From Panonychus citri (lineage: Eukaryota; Arthropoda; Arachnida; Trombidiformes; Tetranychidae): a stretch of DNA of 64,000 nt. Positions 1 through 11,946 of the stretch are shown in pieces. The notes beneath the pieces were generated by a model. It saw nothing but the letters and a program-made list of their open reading frames with translations, did no database searches and was not told where the DNA came from. Position numbers and translations under genes: made by a program. The stretch spans positions 186,001 through 250,000 of the forward strand of contig NW_026515509.1 of assembly GCF_014898815.1 (NCBI RefSeq), read 5' to 3'. How positions within the stretch are numbered: the first letter of the stretch is position 1; the number at the start of each line of letters is the position of its first letter.

Positions 1-1340
1 AGCTAATGGTGTAAACAACAACAACAACTAATTGATATTAATCTTGAAATGATTAAGTATCAATTAAATAGCTGATAATTTAATACTACATGATGATAAT
101 GATATGATATAAACTGAATTAACTAATTTGTCTATTCACCTTGGTAAACAGAATGATAATTTTTCTTAGCTCTTCCAACTTTCTCTTTATATTAACTTAA
201 TCATCATCATCTCCATCCTCATCCTCATCATCATCATCATTATCATCTTCTTATCTCTCTAATCCTCTTTTGATTTGATTAATACAATCAATGAAAATGA
301 ATTACATGAAACAGGTTAACAAGTTAACATGAAGATGAATCCAGATTGTTACATAATAACATTACCTGTGTTATCAGCTGTACATGAATAACAACAAGAA
401 AGACCCAGAGTCTTAATCATATGCTTGATAATCATCAGATTGAATTGATGATGATTAACATTGAAAATAATCATTTACGATGATAAAAAATTAACCATGG
501 AAAACAAATTAAATGATAAAGATGCTTAATTATACCTTTCTCACTCTACATCTACAATGATAATCTCTCTCTTTTTTTTCCTCTAATCCATTTTTTTCTC
601 TCTCAATCTCTGTCTTCCTATTCATCTTCCTTAACATGATCATTTGATTATCATCTTCTTCAGAGGCCTCTGGTCATCATTATCTTAGATTTTTTTTTCT
701 CCAGAAAATTTTAAAAGGTGAAAGTTATCACAAAGATGATTTTCTCTTCCAAGGTTATCATCTTTATCTTCATCATCATCATCATTTTCTTTCCTCATTA
801 TGTACCTTAAGTTGACATTGTCAACATTTCATGTGATTCAGATTCTTTGATGAACTTTTTGCCTCAGTTTTCATTACTATTCCATCATGGATAATGGAAA
901 AATGATTCGACAATTCTGTTGATGAAATGGAAAGAAAAGTTTTGTAATATACAAATTAATATTACCATGAACTTTTATCTGATCAAAATGAGTTGAAACT
1001 TTATTCATTTTTCAGATTTCAAGTTGAGATAAATTTGAAAAACTTTTTCTCACAAAGTTCATTAAGAACTTTTCTCTCTCTCTTTCTCATTTTCCTGAAT
1101 CATTATCTTGTGATTCTTTATTTTGATTTCATTTTAATTATAATATCAGATTCTAAATCATCTTTGAACCATTATTATTATCATTCATTCATCCATGATA
1201 TAAATCTGAATCATGTTCATGATAAGGATTAAAGAGATACCTATCTAGTGTATCTTTTTTGTTTCTTGTTCATTGATGAAAAATGATCTTAATATTTTCT
1301 TCATGGTGATATCAAGCGATTCTTCATAAGTCACGATAGA

Positions 1341-1344
<4 letters not shown>

Positions 1345-1384
<40 letters not shown>
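1345..1384. repeat. (AG)n microsatellite
   Basis: Uninterrupted AG dinucleotide run of about 40 bp. Confidence 0.95.
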
Positions 1385-1385
<1 letters not shown>

Positions 1386-2200
1386 AAAGAAATGATAAAT
1401 GATGAAAAAATCTTTGATCATCACTGAAGAAGATGAAACTTTGTATCTAAATGGTAAATGATAAATTGTTAGAAAATGAATCCTGATTTTGGGTGAGAAA
1501 TTTTCACAATTCATCATGGTGTTGATGATGATGTTGATTACTCGTGATAACCACCATAACCTTAATCAATTGGAATGAGATTTTAATTAACTAAAAGGAT
1601 TACCTCACCCACCACCATCATCATCAACAACATCACAGGTAAGCCCAGAGATAGAAATAAATCTTGAAGCTTTGGAAATTGGAATCACTGATATAATGAG
1701 TAAATTTCATCTTCTTTTCACCATAATAATGATAATAGTAAATAAACAAGATCTTTTCAAAGGCAACATCAACATCTAACCCTTAATTAGACTTTAAACT
1801 CCTTCGAGGTCGGAAGTCAAAATCAAATTTAAAGATGATAAAGATAAAATTAGAAAGAGTAAAAGAAAGACTTTGAGACCACCTAAATGCTCCTTCTCAT
1901 CATCTTCATCATCATCATCATCCCCTTCATGATAATTATGGGAAAAGCTTTCAAAGGAAAAATGAAAAGAAAGTATATTTTTATGACAACCGTTTCCTGT
2001 TTTTCATCCTCATGGTACATCATCCTCATCTTCATCCCTCATCATTGAAAGACAAAGTTTATGTAATAACATATCTTATTTTATGATATTAAAACTGTTT
2101 TCATTATCATGTGTTTACTTAACTCCAGGGGTACCCTGTTATCATCATCATGGAGAATGAGGATGATCATGATGATAAAAGTCTCTCAACTATTTATATA

Positions 2201-2202
<2 letters not shown>

Positions 2203-2240
<38 letters not shown>
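2203..2240. repeat. (GA)n microsatellite
   Basis: Uninterrupted GA run of 38 bp. Confidence 0.95.
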
Positions 2241-2243
<3 letters not shown>

Positions 2244-5200
2244 AAGATGAGAGACAAAGCTCAAGATAACCTGAGATTTAATCGCAAAATTCATGGAAAG
2301 AGAAATTTCCTAAATTCAATTACAAATATCATCTAATTATCGTTTGAAATTTGCAAAAGTTTTTTTTTCTCATCAATTAAGAAAATTTTTTTCGAGTTTA
2401 AATTAGCAATAGACTTAACTTTGTTTCCAAATTCACTCAGGGAATCTCATTGTGATTCTAGTTTATAATCATGATGATGATGGTGAAACTACATCAGAGG
2501 TAAACATGAATTGTAATCTAAATAACCTTGTTCACTCTTGCTAATTGTGATCAAATGTGGACTAATTGTTTAAAAATGAAAACAATTAAACCTACACACA
2601 CACACAAACAAACACAATTAAACACTGACAGAATCTAATTATATGATTATCATGATGATTATTGAACGGTGTCAAATTTTAATAGCTTATAATATATAAA
2701 CTTGGGTAAGATTATATATCTCAAGTTCATGTTTACTGAAACACCTACGAGAAAATTTCACTTTCTCTGCATCAGCTGAATCAACATTTTCCAATTCAAG
2801 TAATGAATAAAATGACCCTGAAAATTATATTCATGATCATGAAGCTTTTCCTCTCTCTCTTTAACAAGCTATAAATACTGTGTAACCATTAAAACAGCAA
2901 TTAATGACTCTCAGTTAATCGTATATGAGCTTTAAGAGGTTAGATTAGGTTAAATTAGGTTACATTGACTCTTATCCAATGGTTAATGAATTTACTTCAA
3001 TTCATTTGGTAAAGAGAAAGCAAAAACCGCCATTGGGTTTTTCGTATGATAAATATAATAAAGTTGGGAACTTCGAACTTGAAGTTTCGAGTGAGTAAGT
3101 TGTACAGTTCGAGAAACTTTAGTCTTTGTTTTCTTTACTATTTTGAATTCTAATTAGTGTAAAAATCATGATTGTTCTGAACATTACGATTTCTCTTCTC
3201 AAAGATGATTGATTCTGATTATTTTCTTGAATTTTTTCTCATTAAAATTTTTCCATCTTGGTGACATTTCATGAAGAATTACAACTTCAATTGTATATAC
3301 TTACACCATTTCTTTTCATGGTGATTTTATGTGTATATATATCTACATGTTAATTGAATTTAAATGAACTTTTCTCTCTGCTTTTGCCAGAATTTGAATA
3401 TTAAACTTGAAACTTTAACTTTTCATTGAAATGGTTTCATTTAGTTGAACCTCTTGGGTTTCAATGTGTATATATATGAATATATAAACTAACATTGTAC
3501 AAGAACAACAAGAAAAACAACAAGTAATTTAATTTAATTAGCTCAATGTGATTTGCAATTGGAAAAGATGATGAAGATAATGATGATAAAAGATGATGAG
3601 AGAACAGAAAAGTTTCTTTATCCAAATATTTTGACAACGATTAGCACACTATCAAAGCTACATCCATCTTCCTTCATCCTCAATCTTATCTTCTTCCTCT
3701 TCATCCTCATCATCATCTCTCTTTCTCTATTTGTGAGGTCCTATTGAGAGATGAATAAGAAGCTAATGAAGAAAAAGTAAGATACCATGGAAAAGAATAG
3801 GAAATAAGATGAAGATACTGATGATTATTAAGAAGAAGATAAACTTTTTTCTTCTTCTTCTTCTTCTTTCCATTCAGCTAACGATGGGATGATAATAGTG
3901 CATGAATCAAGATCAGAACACTAATAGAAATACATTGTTAACAAGATGATATTCAACTTAAAAGATGAAAAATGAAGATTAAAAAACGAAGACAAAATCT
4001 CTCTCTCTCTCATTCTGATCTTTAATCGTTTTCTAAAGATGCTAAAGATGAGGATGAAGATGAAATATATATAAAAAATGTAATAAACTCCATGGTGTAT
4101 AAACATTGGAAAAAGTAAAAGGAGATTACCTTGAAAAAAGATAAAAATAGAAACTAAATAAAAGGTTTTCTCCTTTTTCATTCAGCTTAGAGTCTTAAAA
4201 AAAAGAGATGATGAAAACTCAGTTAAAATTATCTAAATCCATGAAGATGATAAAGGGATAATAAAGATAATGAAGATAATCATATTATCCTGTTGATCTC
4301 CTTGAGTAAGAGATTGAGCTTTGAAATTATCAATGTAAATACATGAGCCCATCATGGGGTTTGCATCATCATCATCAGCATTTAAATGGGGATGAGGAGC
4401 AAGTTTTTTACAATGGAAATGACCTTGGACCTTTAATAAGATATTGACCTATCATCATTATCAGAATGGTCAAGGTGGAGATGATAATGGAAACACCATG
4501 AGGTCAACATGATAAATTGTTCTTATTTTTCCTTTTGTTGATAATCATCTTTATTTATCCTCATCAATTTTTTTTTTCTTCTTCTTCTTAATAACAAACA
4601 ACAACCATGAACAATTTAATTTGATTATAATTCTGTTAATTGTTTAATAACTTTAATCTATTGTTGATTGTCTTAAAGATAAACCAAGAATCCAATTAAT
4701 TAACCTTTCTCACCTTTCTCCATTGGGTGACCCTCCCAAGTTCTGGTATAATGGTCAAGTAGTTAATCACCTGATCATGTTGGTTGATTAGCTAATCATT
4801 TTCAATTGGAAAACAATTAGTCTCGGTCTCTCTATTGTTATAATATTAAAGATTTGTTTACATATTATCAACAATTGGAAGATGCTAAAAGTTAATCATC
4901 ATCATCTTTACTCCATCTGTTGATGATTTAAGTTAATTGTGATTGTTGAAAAGTTGAGAGTGTAATTTGTCAACAATAATCAAGCGATTTAATAATTAGT
5001 TTTTCAACTTTGACAGCGATTAAATTGATTTGGTTGGAGGAAATTTTAGTTTTCTTTTTGTTTTCTCGTAAAATTTGTTGATCAATTGATTGCAATTGAT
5101 CATTATAGTCATTTAATTGCTACACTCTCTAGTTAATCATGATTAGTAAATCCATCTCTCACTAACTTGTAACAATTTGCATAGTAAATAACAATCTAAA

Positions 5201-6298
5201 ACTATGCAATCAATTTTATTTACTGTTTTGATTGATTACTTTCAAAATCAACAATCAAGACAATACAAGATGATGAAATTAGATCCTCAGGCAAATGATG
5301 GTAAATTTGAAAAAAAGCATCAACAAACATGATAATTGGTCATCAATCTGATGGTCAGTTAGTTGAATTTAGAAAAAAATGAAAAAAATAATAACCTCAA
5401 TACAATGTAGTTTACCTGAAAATCCTTTCATCATCTTTTGATATTATCTCATTGACCACTAGTTGAAAGATAACAGGTTAACATGGTTGAGGAAAGTTAA
5501 AATACTTTCACATTGACCAATGGTCAATAAGCTTACAGATGAGAAAAGTGATTAACTTTGTTGTATTTTCTCTGATATCTTTTACCATAATCTTAAAGTT
5601 GCTTCATCAGTCAACGATTTTTTTTATTTATCTTCATCACATTGACCACTAGTGAACTAGATGGACAATGGATCTACAATTTAAAAGGATGGATAAATTT
5701 TAAAAGTCTCTCACAGTTTATAAGGTAAACATATGTCTATGGTCAGTTAAATGGACATTGTTGCTTTTTTCTTAAAAAAATCCATAGTATTCAAATTGCT
5801 TGAATACTCAAGTTGTTGCATTTACTTGGGAATCGTTATTGCGACAAAGAGAGTGAGAGAGAGAGAGGGTCAGAGGGTCAGAGGGAATGGAAAGTAATCA
5901 AGAAACTATATAAAGAGGTCACCTCAATGTCATTGGATGCTGATGATGAGTCTACATGATGGATCTTACACCGAGACAGTTATGAAGGTGGTTGGATTAG
6001 GGCGAGTATTTTATTTTCTAAGTACACAATGGTGACCGAATAGTCTTAACAAGTAGATGACAGATAAAAATGATAAGATGGAAAAGGGTCGGAGGTCAAA
6101 TTTGGCAGTCAAACTAAGGGAATGGAAAGAAAAGTAAACCAGAAATATATACAAGAAAAAAGAGGGAACTCCAACTGAGTGAAGTTACTACAAGAAGAGG
6201 GAAAAATAAGAAAGATAAAAATAAAGGAAGATGAAGAAAAGGGGAAGTGGAACAAAACGAATATAATTGTCACAATTGCTCTTTTTTGTCACATTGTC

Positions 6299-6319
6299 CT
6301 CTCTCTCTCTCTCTCTCTC
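6299..6319. repeat. (CT)n microsatellite
   Basis: Short CT run. It lies 175 bp before a longer run of the opposite strand sense (AG) at 6494. Confidence 0.9.
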
Positions 6320-6490
6320 ATCATATTAATCTTCTTTCATCTTATGACCTTTTTGGCTCCTTTAGCGTCTATGTACTTTTCCATCATTCCAATTGCACTG
6401 AGAATCAGTTGAACCAGAAAAAAACGAGATTCTCAGTGTCGTCGATTCCCAACTGATTTCGTGGTCCTGGTAACAGAGTAAATGGAGGAG

Positions 6491-6493
<3 letters not shown>

Positions 6494-6547
<54 letters not shown>
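6494..6547. repeat. (AG)n microsatellite
   Basis: Uninterrupted AG run of 54 bp. Together with the CT run at 6299 it makes an inverted pair of dinucleotide tracts. Confidence 0.95.
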
Positions 6548-6550
<3 letters not shown>

Positions 6551-7707
6551 ATATGACCATTTAGTATTTGTCACCTTTTCTCCACTGTTTCTGTTTTCTA
6601 ACGTTAGATTATTTTCCCTTGATGAGTGTCCATCTTTCGGTTGACCTTTCACCTCCCATTGACAGTTAAACCGCTAACCACCTCCCTCTGTCAGGTCTCT
6701 TTCTATCTCTTGACCATCTTATGACGATTTAGTATCAAGATAATGACCAATCCATTGAAACTGATACTTTCGTGTTCATCAAATCAAATTACACTTCATA
6801 ACTTTTCATTCCCTCTCATGGATACACAGGTAACATAATATTAAGATTATGGTGAAAAAAAAAGCTTTACAATAATTAAAATCTCACAATCAAGTCAACA
6901 ATCAACTAAATTAATAAATGACCTAAATTACAATTGCAATTATCTATTAATCAAAGTGAAACATTAAAGTAACAATTAATGTTAATTATATTCACGGTAA
7001 TTTAGTGAAACTACTGATTAACTTTAGATAATTATTATTATTAATTTTAATCGTTGAATGGTTTTTAATTTTCCATTATTACTTTTAATCTTTATCCTTT
7101 TATAACAATTAATTTTAACCATTGATCTCAATTAAGAGCAAGAGAAAAAAAAATTACCAAGCAAAATGATGACAGTTAATTGTTGTGGTCATTTCCCATG
7201 TAAATTATTCATTAGTTAATTTACTGGACTTTGTAATATTTAGATTGTAATTTGTCAAACAAGTGTAACCCTGTAATTTAAAAGCAAAGCTTGACCAATT
7301 AATTATGGTCAATGATTGTTTGCTTAATTGAAAAATTTTGATGGTAATTTAAGTTTAGCTAAATTTAAAAGGGAAAATAAAATGTTACCAGATATAATGG
7401 TCACTCGTTACTGACCAGCACATATCACCATTATCATAGGATTTATAAACGTGTATAATTATGTTTATAAAAATCTACATGGTTTGTGATTGCAAAAGGA
7501 GTCAATCACGAAACCCGGAAACGGAAATGATGCTGAAATGTTTTACTCTGGCAAACTGAGAGTTGAAAATGAACTGACCATTAAATGTGATTTATTTTCA
7601 ATTATATATTGTTTCAAATGAAATTGTTGCAAGCTATATAATGAAATTATCATCATCTCATCAGTTAATTTACTAAACATTTAGTGACAAAAAAAGTAAA
7701 CAACAAG

Positions 7708-7800
7708 ATGAACACATCACATGTTGATCCATCGTCGGGTTTATCATCTTTTCAAACTTTAAATGGAGGTCAAAGTGACCTTTGTCCTAGAAAGCAACTG
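7708..7800 (+). CDS. Candidate first coding exon, unidentified protein
   Basis: An ATG opens 31 codons of mixed composition (begins MNTSHVDPSSGLSS, ends LCPRKQL) that run straight into GTGAGA at 7801, a good 5' splice donor in phase 0. The surrounding 300 bp is less repetitive than its neighbours. I do not recognise the protein and no partner exon is visible, so the exon rests only on codon content and the donor site. It could be chance in AT-rich DNA. Confidence 0.3.
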
Positions 7801-8480
7801 GTGAGACCTTTAAATGTTTTCCCTTCATCATCATCATCATGATAATCATCATCTTCCTTTGCCTCTGTCTCTCTCTCTCTTTCTCTGTGTCTTGTTCATC
7901 TTTTTGCATTCCAAGCCCTGGAATTGGATCCAAACCATAAGTTTCACATTAACACGAACTCATAATTCATCTGCTTTTAAAATGACAATAAAAAAACACC
8001 AAGATTTTAATTAAACAGTGAGAGAGTGAGGGAGAGAGAATAAGCTTTCTTCATCTTCATCCTCATTACCATCTTCACATAGGAAGAGAGATGATGACGA
8101 TAAGTATCATCATCAGTTAACAAGAAGGAAAGTTTCAAGTTTCGTAAAGAAAATGAAAAGATTTCTGTTTTTTTCTCGGATGAATGAAATTTCAAATACA
8201 AACCCGATTCATTGGAAGATGATTCAAAAAAGAACCGAAGAAATTTGAAGATGATGATGATGATGATCGTGAGGATAAAAAGAAAGAGGAAAGAGAGGGA
8301 TTTCATTCATCTTGAGGCTTCATTTCCTGTCTCTTTTTTATCGTATAATATATAAATGACTTCAAAAAATTGAATTCGAAAAGAAAATGATAGAGAAATG
8401 ATAATGATGACGAGAGAGTCTCTAGATGATGATACTTAAGTGAGATGAGGTGACTACACTTCAGTGTGATGGAAATGAGC

Positions 8481-8521
<41 letters not shown>

Positions 8522-11321
8522 GATTAAGAAAAATATAACAGTGAAAAAGGTCAAAAATAGACGGAGCTTATTCAACCATATTTGCAATAAATAACTGACC
8601 AAGGGTCACTTACTCCTTCTGGTTTATTTCAAGAGAAAAAGAGGATTTTTGAAAAGATGAAGATGAGAAATGATTATTATAATGATGATGATGATGGTTC
8701 TGAAAGAAAAAGAGGAAAAAGATGAGTAAATGATAAAACAAAAGATGATTATAATATGAATTTGGAAGATGAAGGATGATGATGGTGAGAGAAAGAGGAA
8801 GACAAAAAGTCCTTCGAGCATTTGAAAGACAAAGTTTATCTCTGCATGAATTTCAAGATGATTTTCAAGCTCATCATCAAAAAATGATTATAATCGCACA
8901 CTGGTTATCCCATAATGACCTGAAATAATGAAGATAATGATGATGAAGAGGTGGGAGGTAGAGAGAGAGAGAGAGATTGGAAACTATCATTAAGAGTTAT
9001 CGTCCCGCTTATTCATAGAAATCTAAAGGGAGACTGATAAATGAAAGAAAAGGGGAGAAAGATGATGATGAGAGTGATGATAAATTCTATTAGTGACAAT
9101 CAAAATTTTCCATTCACCTTGTTGTGACTTTAGAAAGGTCATCAAATGGAATAATAATTATCTTAGAATGATAATACATATAATGATAATAGAATTGAGA
9201 TGAGATGAGATGATTAACACACAGAGGATGCAGAATGATGATGTTTACAGGAAAAGGATGAAGAGAGGGAGATATTATGATGAGGAGAGGAAAATATATA
9301 AGGCTTGGTGTAATTAAAGAGATTAATGATTTCTAAGATGATGTTTGTCATAAATGAACATTGAATTCAGCAGAAACCAAAGTTTAACAAGTAATGATGA
9401 TCATCATAATAGGGAATAAGTGATAACAATAATAATAATTATCATCAGAATAAGAGTAAAGAGATGAGAGAGATGAAAAGTCATCTTGTTAGTCTTCAGG
9501 TTTCATATAAAAGGATTTATTTAGATTCTAATTATCATCTCTCTCCATGGATTCCAAGAAAATTCAATTGGATATAATTTGGTCTCTATCATCAACAGAT
9601 TATCACTCTCACAATTTTCACCATCATTATCATCATTATCATCTTGCTCCCTATCTGAGAATCCATTTATTATCTTTATATATGAATATAAATCTTCACC
9701 TTGATCTCATGAAGTTTGGATTCTCATTTGTATAAGCAGAACTTTTTGAAAAAATTTTTGTTCTTTTCATTAAATCATTTTAATCATCTATTAATGATCC
9801 ATGAATGATGATGACGATTATCATTATCATGTTAATTCAACGAGTGTGAAAGTTAATCCATTTCAAGTTTTCTTCTGCCAAATTGTTTGGAAAATATTGC
9901 TAATAACAAATCATTTGCGTTTACAATTGTCAATAGAACTAATTAATTCACTTAAATGATAAACAATTTTGCAGTTAATTGTAAACATTTAACAACCAGA
10001 GTCAAGGTTAAAGGTATCAACAATCAAAGATTTAATTTAACTGATTAAGCAACAAGAATTAAAACTTGAAAACGGGTTAATCTTTAGAAACCAAGTGATT
10101 AAAATAATACATCAACATGATTATGATAAAATGATGTTAATGTTAATTGCAATTGCAAAAAATAAATGATAATAAATCATTTTCAATTGCAAAGACTTTG
10201 ATTGTTTGATTAGTTTTCTGTGTTGGTTAATCTTCACAATTGAGGTAATCAACAGCTTAATTGTTTCCAAATCATTTTGAAAAGAGTCACAATCCCATTT
10301 AGCTTAAATTATTCATGACTAGTGCAACAATAAAATGTCATTGTTTATAAATCGGACAATCAACAATTAAATTATCTAGTTAGTGGTTGTAGGAATCAGA
10401 AAAAGTATTAAAGACAATTAACTTTAATAATAACAACAACAGTTCCTAACAAATTCTGATACTTTCTCCATTTTTCTTAAAAGTGACTTTTTCTCATATT
10501 TGACCAACAGAATCTCTCTGGGATGGTCAACAAATGCTTACTGTAAACATGAATACCTTTCATTATAATCCAATTGCACTGATTATCTGGACAAAATCAA
10601 AGCCAATTGATCAATCGTGTATCATCAATGAGAATCTAATTCATTCCAAGAAGAGACATGCAAATGATGTTAATCGCTTGAACTCCCTAACCTCTAAATA
10701 TACTCTCCATCAGCATGAAAATCTTAAACCCTCATCGATTATATTCAATTTAAATTTTCTCTAAACCAGTAATTAGTAAAAAGAGATGATCCATTTTTAT
10801 GAGAAAAGTACAGAACCAAAGAGCAAATCTATTCTCAAAACATCGAAATAGACAAAGGAAAACCGAACATTAAAAAAGAGAAAAATCTCTAAAAACTTAA
10901 TTCAATCATAAACCCGATTTACTAAATACTCTATCTTATCCATTAGGTGTGTTTACCTTTGTAAGTATCAAGGTTAATTCATATTGTTTACCTGAATTTC
11001 TATGGGATTAGATTATCAACCTATTTGGTAATAACATCAAGAAAACAATGTTACTCATGTATTATCATTATTATGCTGGTTCCTCGTAAATAATAAAACC
11101 TTGAATGAGACTCAATATACAAGTACATGTATATGCCAATGGGAAGAAGATGAAAGATGATTAGAACTTTTTTCATTCCTACGATAAGAAGAAGCAAAAA
11201 AAAGCGATCAACGTTATTGCCTATTATCATCATTATCTTCATCCCATCATCATCATTGGCTATAAAATATTGTTGATGTTTTTTTTCATATATATTTATG
11301 CTTTTGCTTCATTGCTTCATG
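7801..11321. other. Non-coding low-complexity DNA
   Basis: Holds a GA run at 8485-8517, a short one near 8959, and dense GATGAT/ATCATC runs. The open frames spell poly-Ser/Leu/Phe or poly-His and show no domain. Confidence 0.65.
8485..8517. repeat. (AG)n microsatellite
   Basis: Uninterrupted AG run of 33 bp. Confidence 0.95.
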
Positions 11322-11322
11322 T

Positions 11323-11348
<26 letters not shown>
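11322..11348. repeat. (TTG)n trinucleotide repeat
   Basis: Nine copies of TTG. In one plus frame this spells a run of cysteines, which is a repeat artefact and not a cysteine-rich protein. Confidence 0.9.
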
Positions 11349-11355
<7 letters not shown>

Positions 11356-11360
11356 TAGCC

Positions 11361-11491
11361 TTAATGATTGCAGGTCAGGCAAGCGTTACCACTCACAACC
11401 TTCCGCCCTGACAGTTCAGGCCTCTTTCTCTTCCCTATTGCCTCTGTTAATAGGTTTTCATTATCCTCGTAACCAAAATTATATTCATCAT
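11361..11491 (-). CDS. Candidate terminal coding exon, unidentified protein
   Basis: On the minus strand a pyrimidine-rich tract ends in an AG at 11492-11493. The frame that follows gives 42 codons of varied composition before TAA at 11361-11363. It begins DEYNFGYEDNENLL, has a basic stretch GKRKRPELSGRK, and ends NACLTCNH. GC content is higher than in the flanks. The dibasic sites might suggest a secreted precursor, but nothing upstream supports that. I do not recognise the protein, and no upstream exon was found. Confidence 0.3.
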
Positions 11492-11923
11492 CTTAATGGG
11501 CCAAGTTAAAGGGCAGTGAAGAGAAGAAAGAGAAACTCGAAGTAGGTCGATATTTGCAGTTGAATTTAATTCTAACCTTAACTTTTTTTTTCAAATGGAA
11601 AATGATTCTTACAATTATATCATGGAAAATTTTTTTCTCTCTCCAAATTGTTCTCTCGTTCTTTTTCCTCTTTCTCATTGTAACTTCCTTTTTGCGTCAT
11701 TATCTCCAACCCAGCGGTGTCTTTTTCTCTCTAAGATGACGATAATCAAGGAAAGAGAAAGAGAGAGAGAGAGATGATAACCTGAAAGATTTGAGATCGA
11801 CAGAAGAAAAATGAAACCAGAGATAAGATTGAAACTAATAGTAACCAATTTACCACCTCTAAGTTTCTTCCGGTGTAGCGAGTGGGGTGGAAGGTAAATT
11901 TACCTGATGATAAGGACGATGAT

Positions 11924-11946
11924 GAGAGAGAGAGAGAGAGAGAGAG
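11924..11946. repeat. (GA)n microsatellite
   Basis: GA run of 23 bp. Confidence 0.9.

Larger units (their letters stand above)
1..7707. other. Non-coding AT-rich low-complexity DNA
   Basis: No reading frame here looks like a protein. Open frames are short and spell low-complexity strings from CT or ATC runs (poly Ser-Leu, poly His). The stretch holds GA/CT microsatellites, many CATCAT/GATGAT runs and AATT-rich spacers. It is probably intron or intergenic DNA. Confidence 0.7.

Noticed and set aside
11270..11509. Plus-strand frame with eight cysteines in a row
   Set aside because: The cysteines come from a (TTG)n repeat. The coding-like part is better read on the minus strand (11361-11491).
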